From Gari tellinella (Eukaryota > Mollusca > Bivalvia > Cardiida > Psammobiidae): a stretch of 64,000 nucleotides of DNA. The notes beneath the pieces were generated by a model, which had not been told where the DNA came from, searched no databases, and worked only from the letters and a program-made list of their open reading frames with translations. The DNA is taken from positions 12,011,527-12,075,526 of the forward strand of contig OV277858.1 in the NCBI GenBank assembly GCA_922989275.2, in the 5' to 3' direction. Positions 54,511 to 64,000 of the stretch are shown here, in pieces. The position numbers and the translations under genes are program-made. Each line of letters begins with the position of its first letter. The first letter of the stretch is position 1.

Positions 54511-56450
54511 TAACCCCTACTGGCAGCCTGAAACAAGTGTCGTTTTAGACAGAGGAAAACAAAATCTTAATCGACACTGGCAACCAGGAACAAGTGTCCT
54601 TTTTGACAGAAAAAAAATATCTTTAACGACATTGAAATTAGTGTCGTTTTAGACAGAGGAAAACAATAATTTCTAAACGACACTGGCAACCAGAAACTAG
54701 TAGCGTTTTAGACCGAGGAAAAAAATAATTTCTAAACGACACTGGCAACCAGAAACTAGTAGCGTTTACGAAACAGAGGAAAAAAATTCTTAAACGGCAC
54801 TGGCAACCAGAAACAAGTGTTCTTTTTTACAGAAAAAAAAATCTTAAACGACACTGAAACTAGTGTCGTTTTAGACAGAGGAAACAAATATATTCTTAAA
54901 CGACACTGGCAACCAGAAACTAGTGTCGTTTTAGACAGAGGGAAAATAAGTATTCAACGACACTGGCAACCAGAAACTAGTGTCGTTTAAGACAGAGGAA
55001 AAAAGAAAATCTTAAACGACACTGGTAACCAGAAACTAGTGTCATTTTGGACAGAGGGAAAACATTTATAACGACAATGGCAACCAGAAACTAGTGTCGT
55101 TTAAGACAGAGGAAAAACAATTCTTAAACGACACTGGCAACCAAACACTAGTGTCGTTTTAGACAGAGGAAAAAAAATATTCTTAAACGACACTGGCAAT
55201 CAGAAACAAGTGTCCTTTTTGAGAGAAAAAGTTTTATCTTAAACGACACTGAAACTAGTGTCATTTTAGACTGAGGAAAACAATAATTTTTAAACGACAC
55301 TGGCAACCAGAAACTAGTGTCGTTTTAGACAGAGGAAAAACAATCTTTAACGACACTGGCAACCAGAAACTATTGTCGTTTTAAACAGAGGAAAAAAATT
55401 CTTAAACGACACTGGCAACAAGAAGCTAGTGTCGTTTTAGACAGAGGACACACAACATTTGTGAACAATTTTGGCAACCAGAAACTAATAGCGTTTTAGA
55501 CAGAGGAAACATAATTCTTAAACGACACTGGCAACCAGAAACTAGTGTTGTTTTAGACAGAGGAAAACAAATTCTTCAACGACACTGGCAACCAGAAACA
55601 AGTGTCCTTTTTCACAGAAAAAAATATATCTTGAACGACACTGAAACTAATGTCGTTTTAGACAGAGGAAAAATAATTCTTAAACGACACTGGCAACCAG
55701 AAACTAGTGGCGTTTTAGACAGAGGAAAAAATAATTCTTAAACGACACTGGCAACCAGAAACTAGTGGCGTTTTAGACAGAGGAAAAAATAATTCTTAAA
55801 CGACACTGGCAACCAGAAACTGGCTTCTAGAAACTAGTGTTGTTTTAGACAGAGAAAACAATTCTTAAACGACACTGGCAACCAGAAACCTGTGTCGTTT
55901 TAGACGGAGGAAAAAAATTCTTAAACGACACTGGAAACAACACGGAGCTAGTGTCGTTTTAGACAGAGGAAAACAAATTCTTAAACGAAAGTGGCAACAG
56001 ACACTAGTGTCGTGTTAACAGAGGGAAAAAAATCTTGAACGACACTGGCAACCAGAAACAAGTGGCGTTTTAGACAGAGGAAAAAAATATTTTTTTAACG
56101 ACACTGGCAACCAGAAACTAGTAGCGTTTACGAAACTGGCTTCTAGAAACTAGTGTCGTTTTAGACAGAGGAAAAAAAATTCTTAATTGACACAAGCAAC
56201 CAGAAACAGTGTCCTTTTTGACAGGAAAAAAAATATCTTAAAAGACACTGAAACTAGTGTCGTTTTAGACAGAGGAAAAAATATTTTTTAAACGACACTG
56301 GCAACCAGAAACTAGTGGCGTTTTAGACAGAGGAAAATAATGAGTTCTAAACGACACTAGCAACCAGAAACTAGTAACGTTTACGAAACTGGCTTCTAGA
56401 AACTAGTGTCGTTTCGGACAGAGGGAAAAAATGTCTTAAACGACACTGAA
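54511..56450 (+). repeat. Hairpin minisatellite, ~34 units of ~57 bp
   Basis: The consensus unit contains AAACGACACTGGCAACCAG, then AAACTAGTGTCGTTTT, then AGACAGAGGAAAA. AAACGACACT and AGTGTCGTTT are perfect 10-bp complements, so each unit can fold with a 14-nt loop. A shorter variant (AAACGACACTGAAACTAGTG...) lacks the GGCAACCA part, giving a 6-nt loop; it recurs at about 54625, 54850, 55245, 55640 and 56250, always after a unit with GTGTCCTTTTT. Another variant adds GAAACTGGCTTCTAG, at about 55815, 56128 and 56388. No reading frame persists. Confidence 0.95.
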
Positions 56451-56506
56451 TCTTTTTACCAAGATTATGTGGAGACACCAGGAAACAAGCACTATCAGTT
56501 TATATA

Positions 56507-56507
<1 letters not shown>

Positions 56508-56537
<30 letters not shown>

Positions 56538-56575
56538 GCTCACTCTTCCTCTCTATATATCTCTCTCCAACAGTG
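56508..56575 (+). repeat. CT microsatellite within a small hairpin
   Basis: (CT)n from about 56512 to 56540 and again near 56566. AACAAGCACTATCAG just before it and CAGTGCTTGTT just after form inverted arms around the tract. Confidence 0.75.
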
Positions 56576-56687
56576 CTTGTTTTATTTGTAAACTGTAGGC
56601 AGAGGGCATTTTCTAAGTTGGTAGAATTTGTGGCCAAACCTCTTTTCCTGTAAACAATTCGGAAATAAATAAAAAGTTTAAACTTTT

Positions 56688-56880
56688 ACTGCTACTACTA
56701 CTGATACCTTATTACTATAACTTACCATTACTACTTCTCCTGCTGCTACTTTTACTGCAACTACTACTACTACAACTTAATACTATCTACCATTACTACA
56801 ACTACTACTATTTCTTATACTTGTACTGCTATCACTTTCACTAAGACCTGTGCTTATTACCAATTATATCTACTGTTTAC
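56688..56880 (+). repeat. Degenerate trinucleotide tract (TAC/TGC)n, right
   Basis: CTGCTACTACTACTG, CTGCTGCTAC and CTACTACTACTAC-type runs resemble the tract at 54366-54510, on the other side of the hairpin minisatellite. Confidence 0.8.
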
Positions 56881-58031
56881 TTCATTTTCAACTACCAAAC
56901 CACTTCTAAACTGCTATTTTTACTTCTATTTCTTGTCCTGTGTTTACTTCCCCTTTCTATACAACAACTATTTGTATACGTCCCTGTTATTCGTATAGCC
57001 CGTATACATAAACCATACACATTATGCCCACTTCAATATTGACGTAAATGCGAATACCGTTAATCGAATAAGGTTTAAAGTATTGAGAAATTAAAAAATA
57101 CCCTGATGACATACAAACACAATTTGAATATCATTTAACATTCAGAAGGATAAAATAGGTAAACTATTGAAAACACATCCAGTAGTGATGCGAAATAAGC
57201 TAGAAAGAATGCTCGTCCTGTTTCTAACTAACAGATCTAAAACAATCATCTATTGCGTACCCTAAACTCATGTTCTTCACATTTTACCTCAAGTCCCTTC
57301 CATACATCGCATAACCCTTTTCTCGCCAGGGCTTACTATACGTTTTAGAGACAGATGGTTGCTTAAAGCAATTTTAATGTTTAAACTTTATTTATTTTTA
57401 TATTGATTATTACACAAGCTACATTAACTTATACAAATCACTCTCAATGACTCGAAAGCAGGTTGATCGTAAAGCCGAATAATTCACTCACTAGTCAATG
57501 TAGTACACAGTCAATTTAAACGGATAAAAACAAGTGCTTAATTTCAGGGACTAGAACGAGTGGCTGTTCAACGCAAGAGGAATTATCGAATGAGCTTTCT
57601 ATACTGCCCTTTGTGTGCATTAAACAACCAGCTGTCTTTAAAAACACCATATACCATATTCAAATTGAGGTCCGATTTAGTGAGGTGCAACTGCCAATAC
57701 GCATTCAACCATGTGTATTGTTGTCACTTGGTGAACTATAGAAACAATTACAGGCAAATGGCTCCTTATTGTAGAATCATAATAAGAAAATAAATGAAGA
57801 ACATACCAAACTCCTTTGAGCCCTCTGCAATAATCTTTCCACGCATTAAACATCCACGATTAATAAATTGTATGCTTATGTTTACCGCTTTTCACAGTTT
57901 TAACTGGACAAGTCCATGTGCCGATCTTTGAACTTTAATTTAAGCTGCAGTATCTTTGATTAGGCTACACTGTTAGTGTTTACTGGTGTCTGATAATGTA
58001 TAAATTCATAAATAAATTCAGCAAACTATCA
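56881..58031. other. No recognised feature
   Basis: A 77-codon Cys-containing ORF at 57560-57793 has no domain I recognise. Confidence 0.4.
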
Positions 58032-58250
58032 GGGCCCCGTCTTACGAAACGACGTACGATAAATGTTGACATAAGTCAGATTCTAAAGTTCTCTATTAGT
58101 ATTCATTTTTCCATCTAACCCTGTCTTGTGATGTCTCTTTGGAGTCGTCTTTTCAAGACAATTCCAAAGAGATAACACGAGACGTGATTAAATGGAAAAA
58201 TAAAAGGTTAAAGGGATTTTAACGTTTTGACTTACGACCGTCTAACATCT
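58032..58250. mobile_element. MITE with GGGCCCGTTTCA-type ends, copy 2
   Basis: GGGCCCCGTCTTACGAAACG, GATAAATGTTGACATAAGTC, CCATCTAACCCTGTCTTGTG and TTGGAGTCGTCTTTTC parallel the copy at 29311-29534. The right inverted end is eroded (GACTTACGACCGTC is the last clear match). Confidence 0.65.
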
Positions 58251-58799
58251 CAGATACATATTTTGATGGCATAGGTGACAGTTAAATGTTCATGTAAAAA
58301 TTAATATATTAAAATGTATGTTTTGTGGTAAGTAAAAAAAGAAATAGGAAACAGTACACACCCAAAATCTTTGTTGGGGGGAGGGCGTTATCTAATATCT
58401 GACAGGTTTAAGTAAATACTTCATTGAACTCTCCTTAGTTGATAAATGTTGAATTAAAGGTTTATATGGCATTTTAAGCGTTTTGGTTCACTAATATATT
58501 AAGTTTACCTGTTAAACTAAACAACAGCTGATGAGCCCATTTGACTGTAAACAGCCTACCTTGAACGCGACCAATATCCTATGACAAAAAGGCTCATCAA
58601 CAAATTGATCAAAATATCACTTTAAATGGTATCTATTTTTAACGCTTTTCATATGACAAGTATACATCCATATATACTATAATAGTGTGGCATATTATGT
58701 AAAATTGGAATTTTAGGGCACTTCTTAACTTCATAGGGCTATATGTCAAAACTGTGAAAACTGTTGATGAGCTTTTTTGGCGTTAAAATGACGATAGCT
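58251..58799. other. No recognised feature
   Basis: AT-rich sequence after the endonuclease remnant. A 5-G/GA-rich stretch near 58376 is the only compositional oddity. Confidence 0.4.
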
Positions 58800-60490
58800 A
58801 TAATCATATGCCTTTAATGTACAAAGTTTATTTCAGTGTAGATTATGGAAGACTCTTCTGTATAAAAGTCGCAAAATCTATCAAACGTATTCATATCAAT
58901 GAAGGCGTGTCTACTGGACTCAGAGGGGAAACACGTAACATAATGTAATTAACAAGTCATTTTGTAAATACAATGGCCGCCTAGCAATTCTAACGCACAC
59001 TATATCATCCTGGCTCTAAAATTACAAAGTATTGTCCGTAACATACTGAGATCGAATGTATAGAGCTATACCATCAGAGTTACGCTTTGTGGACGACTTG
59101 TATTCTGACCTATGTAGTACATTATGTTGGAAATTCTTAGCTTTCAATTCACTAAACTAGTCTGACCATGTTTCTATAAACAAAACAATATCATGATTAT
59201 CAAAAACATATTTCATTTCACTGGAATCTAATTTATTTATACGTCTTAAAACAATGACCTGAACATTCAATAACGCTCACCGTAAACTTTGAACCTTCTC
59301 CGAGGCATCCTAGCTGGTTTTCACACTGTCCTGACATATTTTATCAGATGGAACATGAACGTCTTCTAGCTGCCGATCACTGCCCTGCGTTTGACTATTT
59401 CCAACACCACTGCTGACCATACTTGTGCTGATATTATACGATTTGCGCGATATTGGTACACTAGGACTTTCTTTCCTATATGGGCTTGATGTAGACGATC
59501 TATATTATTTCCTTTCTTTTGTGCTTGAAACGTGACCTCTTTCCTGTGATGCTGCTGACTGCTGCCTAACATCTGTTTCTTGTGATACAGATGGCATGTT
59601 GCACCCCTCAATCATTGACTCAAACCGTCTACGTAAATGGTTGTCCGACTTGGTATGTGAGCTCGCAATACTTTCAGATAAAATGTACTATTTGGGGTCT
59701 GTCTCAGATTAAGCCTTTCCACCCTCGTCCTGTTAATTCCTATTTACTTCGCCGGTTTCACATTCAGCAATGATGAACGGTAAGTCTGGATCAGTCACTG
59801 GCTCAACATGCTGCAACAACGGTAAGCGATTTCCGTTGATGAATTTTGATCACATTGGCATCTAGTCATGCGTAACCCTACCATCTACAACAAGTTTTGC
59901 CGGATAGACACTCTAAACCTTGCGTGTCCTCCTGTCTGCCTTGGCAATCTTATAATGTGGCCAGAGCCATCTTCTGGCGTCCTGGATCTCCTTTGGCACA
60001 TCCAGGTCGACAGAAAAAGATGTCCCTTGCAGCATATATGTGCTGTGCAGTATGTGTTCAGTGTCACAGAAGTCCTTAAAGTTAACTACGATGGGACGCG
60101 GTTTTGAACGGGGACCATTTTGGAGAACATGCGGATAAAGCTTGTGTGCTCTTTACAGATACATATTGTATCCATCTATGTTCATAGTGTTACATGGAAA
60201 CTGACTTATAATTTAGAAACAATTCTCACCATGTCGCTCTTCAATGCCAAAAAACACCAGATTGTTTATTCGTGTACGAGCTTCCATGTCGATAGATTTA
60301 AGCAGATCTGATTGTACATTTGTAACTTCGGCGACATGACCCACTTTTTCAATGACCTTTATCAAAGTTTCGTTTACCATACACATTCCTTAGATTGACA
60401 TTTCCTGTTTTTGGTTTAAAGTTTTCATCTCATCTTCGTCGGTATATTTTATGTTCGTGTGTACCGTGATTTACATTTTCTGTTTGTTTT
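58800..60490 (-). pseudogene. Degraded LINE with L1-type ORF1 and endonuclease
   Basis: ORF1, minus strand from about 60440: EVTNVQSDLLKSIDMEARTR then INNLVFFGIEERHGENC, an L1-like RRM start. Next comes the C-terminal domain, KPRPIVVNFKDFCDTEHIL and DVPKEIQDARRWLWPHYKIA. A Ser-rich tail (VSQETDVRQQSAASQERGHV, about 59600-59540) follows. Then from about 59270 an APE-type endonuclease start: SSEMKYVFDNHDIVLFIETW and SDGIALYIRSQYVTD (59100-59070). Stops and frameshifts are frequent, and no RT is seen before 58250. The RPIVV.F and PKEI..AR motifs make the ORF1 assignment firm. Confidence 0.75.
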
Positions 60491-63061
60491 TGATTGATTT
60501 ACCGACAGTTCAAACATTTGAGCGATTTTCTGAAAACACGATGCTGGTCATAGACCACTAAATAATATGTTACGCAACTTTAGTCTAAATCGTGTTTACG
60601 GACAACGAATGTTACTAAGATAATACAATGTATAGTCAGGAACCCTTGAGGTTTCAAATTATGTCTGTTGAAGGGATAAGCCAAACGTAAACACATATGA
60701 CACTTCGTTGATAGAAACCTATTTGATAAAGATTTTCTAAGATAAAAGGTATATATCGTCCATTAATTATATGCTACAGTTTGTAACAGGCATTATCAGA
60801 AATATCTTTCCTATATTAGACAATATATGCGTCGACCTTAATTCCTTAAATATCATATAAACGTCTGTATTGTATTGTGAAGTCGCTACTTTGGAACGAA
60901 TTATATGGCTTTTGTAACATGTTTCAAAGCAGATTGTATCAGTATTTACTGCTCACTATTTCTCTCCCATATAAATTACTGCACCCCATGTTTATTTACA
61001 TTTCAATGGTACGAACGACTTATTTACGAATCGGAATAACACACGCAAATGTGTACCAAGCAACTGAACTGCATCAATTGTACCACATATAAAAAATTAG
61101 CTGCTTAGATATAAGCTGCTTTTTTATATATTAGGTATCGGAAGAGATTGGTTTGTTGCAGTGGTATTAACTCAGGACAGTTCGCTGTTCTGTGCCCATT
61201 TGGGCGCCATTTTGGAAGTGCTGCTTGTATAGGCACATTTCCTCTGTGATTGTTTGTTTACATGGCCAATACCATCATGGACACATGCCGTTTTTATGTA
61301 AAGTGTTACGTGTCGGGGTCATCAGTGGGTATCGACACGGTACCTAAACGCGTTACACGTCTGTCACATATTTATACGCTGTTACTTTACTTGTTTACGG
61401 AGATCAGTAAATACAATCACAATTATTCCATTTTCTGGTATTTATTTTCATACACAAAATTATCGTTTTATTTAACGGACATTGTACCGAAGAAATAAAC
61501 TTCATTTAACATTTATGTCGAAGACCGAATGATATCGATGCATATCCAAACATAGTAACAAATAGACAAATAAGAGGCTGGAATAGAAATGACCATACTT
61601 CTTGTTATATCTTTTTCGTACATTAATCCAATTAATACTTCTTATAGATTTTGTAGCGAAAATATTGAATTCATGAGGCAACGCATTCGTAAATTAACGC
61701 GACAATAATATACCGGTTTTGCATTATTGTCGCGTGTTTTAATATTATTCTAAATAGTTTTTGAACAGTTTTGACAGTACATGTAGTATTATTGACTACG
61801 GTTACTAATAAGTTGCTGCTTATTTCAATGATACAAGTTAAAGCACAACGTGTGTGAATGTTCTCTCCGTTCTGACAGTTCAATTGTAGGCTGGAACATT
61901 TGCAATTAGTTATATAAATGAATATGATTTAAACTGTAAGTTTAAGTTTGTAAACGCCTAATATATGAATATGAAAACTGTTGCAAACTACACACCAAAA
62001 GCAGTCGACAAGTCAGCAACCATTTCTTCGTGACTCTGCATCGGCGACTTTAATCTCTTTACATCAGTGGTTATAATGGGAAGCGAAATTGTAAGGTGTA
62101 TTGCTCATTGTCCTCTGACAAGTCCTGCTGATAAATAGCCTGATTAGCTGAATGGAGATACACTGTTGTGAATGTCAAAGGCCGAATTTGCTTTACAAAT
62201 TTATTTATTGTGTGCCACCTTTATGCCGTTATGTATACTCCAATACTAAAATGTTAGTTTTCAAATTCTATTCGTCATTGTTGCTTGTTTGATATTGTTT
62301 TTTCAGTTAAAACAATGCGGCAAAAGTAACTGCTACAGATTTAAAGGTGTCATTTGGGTAACAACATTTTTTCATACTGTTAAAGACTACGGACTGTCAA
62401 GGTAAACATTTTGTCAAATGCGCCCGAATGAACCTAATGAGAATGGACACTACTTGTTTGGAAAATGTATATACAACACAATCAGAAAAAAAGTAAACAT
62501 ATGATATAAGTGGTGTTGTTTAAACTTTGAGTGTTGATAGAAAAACTAAAACATGCCGCTGTACAGCAATTTGTAAATACGGTATATGGTTGTTACTTCC
62601 GTAAAGTTTCTGACCTCATAATCTTTATATTGAAAGATGCTTACAACTGCTATAGCCGTTGGTCTACAGGTTTTATACTTGCAACCAGCTATAGTTGTTT
62701 CGTAACGGATTCATTCCGTAACCTGTAAAAAGTGAAAAGTCATTCCCTAACACATTTTGAATCATTTCGTAACAACCAAAAGTGATTATGAACCAGAAAC
62801 ATTTTGAAAATTAACGACCCAGAACATAGAAGAAGTCTTTTCGTACCCTTTGAAAATGGTATAAGTCATTTCATAATCGATATTCACATGGCCTTCAAAA
62901 TGTTGTGCCCAGATTAATTGTCTGAAAATTATATAAAATAGTACAATTCCTCACCAAACAATTTAAGAAATACAAAGTTAAAAAATGTATTAAAAGAGGG
63001 TGTTTGGTACTAAGATATTACATATACCTTCGCCCCATTCAATTTAATTGCCGTTACGTTA
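60491..63061. other. Long stretch without recognised genes
   Basis: A perfect 13-bp-arm hairpin lies at 61697-61735 (ACGCGACAATAAT/ATTATTGTCGCGT). Near 62705-62880 short phrases like GTCATTCCCTAAC and CATTTCGTAAC recur. ORFs of up to 82 codons (e.g. 61250-61498) show no domain. Confidence 0.45.
61697..61735. terminator. Perfect 13-bp inverted repeat (structural only)
   Basis: ACGCGACAATAAT and its exact complement are separated by 13 nt. It is listed for its structure; nothing shows that it terminates transcription, and it may be a MITE remnant. Confidence 0.2.
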
Positions 63062-64000
63062 ATTTCGTATAAATAAATACGAAAAAGACTCAAGCAGGAA
63101 ACGTAACACGAACAATACACCCACCTCTCAAGCAGAACACACACACACAGTCATACCACAACACACACACACACACACGCACGCAATACCATTTCTTCAT
63201 CCACACACTAAATAGAAAACACGCAAGACAAACATAAATCAAAGTGAACATAGGAGCCCGCCTTGGTACGGTCAGTAGCAATCAATAATTAATTATAAAT
63301 TAATTATTAACAGCCACTGGGGGGTTGAACCTGGGTTTAGGGGCGCCCAACCTCACTCTTATCTCCTATATTCACTTTTAAAGACGAACAGTGTACCACA
63401 ACCTTACAATAAAAAAGACCGCCAACACAGTAAGTAAAAACATGTAAAACATCTAACAAAAAATCTATGACAAGATTATTAGTAACACGGGAAGGAATTA
63501 AACATTCAAGCCCGTGCTAAAAAATAACCCACTATGGCAACGGTCAAATTGTACTCAAGCGACTAGTCTGTAGTCACGAGTAACTGTAAGACATGGATGG
63601 GATCAGGGTACGACAGAGAGCGAGAGAAAAAAAAGCACGAAAATCCGACATAACTCTCCCGGTTAAGGACGGCTTTAGAGATACATCATCATGTAGTGCT
63701 AAGCCCTGTCTTTCGTCGCACAATCAAAGAGGAAAGCATGGTTATCAATTGTAGATTGATCGATAACCAAACGTGAAGTGCGTAGCAATATAGTTGGATC
63801 ATAATCTTTTTTGAGGAAAAATCTAATACGTTTCACAAACAGGTTTTGAAAATGCATATGTCCAAGAATCTTACGAAGTCTGTAAATCACATCACCATAA
63901 AACTCCGGATGTGAAATACCTTGCCGCAGAAAAGACTTTAAGTTACATTTATACTTGTGAATGAGAGGAAGATTTCTGTAAAATAATTTAGAAAATGTTT
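63062..64000 (-). mobile_element. LINE family A, longest copy, with ORF C-terminus
   Basis: On the minus strand the ORF enters from beyond 64000 and runs about 100 codons to TAG at 63701-63699. It includes FLRQGISHPEFYGDVIYRL, RKILGHMHFQNLFVKRIRF and DPTILLRTSRLVIDQST, then FLFDCATK. The HPEFYGDVIY..RKI signature is one I associate with the C-terminus of retroelement ORFs in aquatic invertebrates, without being able to name the clade. The 3' UTR follows, with GAACAGTGTACC, GGCGCCCAACCTCACTC and a TG microsatellite, to the terminus at about 63066. It defines the family for the four shorter copies. Confidence 0.75.

Noticed and set aside
54315..54652. Leu-rich plus-strand and Val/Ala-rich minus-strand ORFs
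   Set aside because: They are translations of the (TGC/TAC)n tract and the first hairpin units; no protein signal.
54511..56450. CRISPR-like look of the regular ~57-bp units
   Set aside because: Units are contiguous with no unique spacers, and the context is a eukaryotic repeat-rich genome.
57560..57793. Cys-rich 77-codon ORF resembling a zinc-binding peptide
   Set aside because: Cysteine spacing fits no family and no homologous frame occurs elsewhere.
61150..61500. Possible promoter and first exon (GCGCCATTTTGG and an 82-codon ORF)
   Set aside because: The motif is short, the ORF has no domain and no splice or poly(A) pattern supports it.

Overview
The window looks like intergenic, repeat-saturated DNA from a bivalve mollusc. 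This is an inference from repeat content: two 280-bp tRNA-derived SINEs with what looks like the Nin-type conserved centre, many pearl/CvA-like elements (about 160-bp internal tandem repeats followed by an ACGG-rich microsatellite), Tx1/L1-like LINE relics and Penelope-like elements with GIY-YIG domains. The DNA is AT-rich, and no intact host gene, rRNA or functional tRNA gene is supported. Almost all ORFs of 60-130 codons are chance or cross microsatellites; the best non-transposon coding candidates are a possible exon at 23467-23811 and a small zinc-finger ORF at 15760-16056 (minus).

Layout. 1-13700: copies of one minus-strand LINE family (1-536, 5310-5588, 12594-13296), the first of three copies of an unclassified ~900-bp repeat (8155-9050), a piggyBac-like end, and two Penelope-like elements, one split by a LINE insertion. 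13700-23850: a decayed minus-strand region with a C2H2 finger, two tRNA-SINE fragments, the second ~900-bp repeat copy, a ~150-bp satellite whose monomers each carry a GGTCGA stem-loop, a Tx1-like LINE relic, an internally deleted mariner and the candidate exon. 24450-40000: a mosaic of pearl-like families, SINEs, TTAA-target MITEs, foldbacks and a 43-bp minisatellite, with clear nesting. 40000-43800: three terminal-inverted-repeat DNA elements, the cleanest being 41581-42551, with near-identical 102-bp palindromic ends and a 9-bp target duplication. 45790-49480: the third ~900-bp repeat copy, two tRNA-like relics, a TTAA MITE and another tandem family. 49700-52800: a second Tx1-like LINE, broken by a LINE tail and a foldback. 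53147-56880: a ~180-bp tandem array, then a 1.9-kb minisatellite of about 34 hairpin-forming ~57-bp monomers lying between two trinucleotide tracts. 58800-60490: a minus-strand LINE with L1-type ORF1 and endonuclease remains. 63062-64000: the longest copy of the minus-strand LINE family, running off the window.

There is no operon-like or cooperating gene system here. The value of the window is as a record of nested transposition. The most unusual structures are the palindromic-ended 9-bp-TSD element, the hairpin minisatellite, RNA-polymerase-III-like boxes inside TTAA-target elements, and repeated TCAAGGTCA-type sites within the pearl-like repeats.
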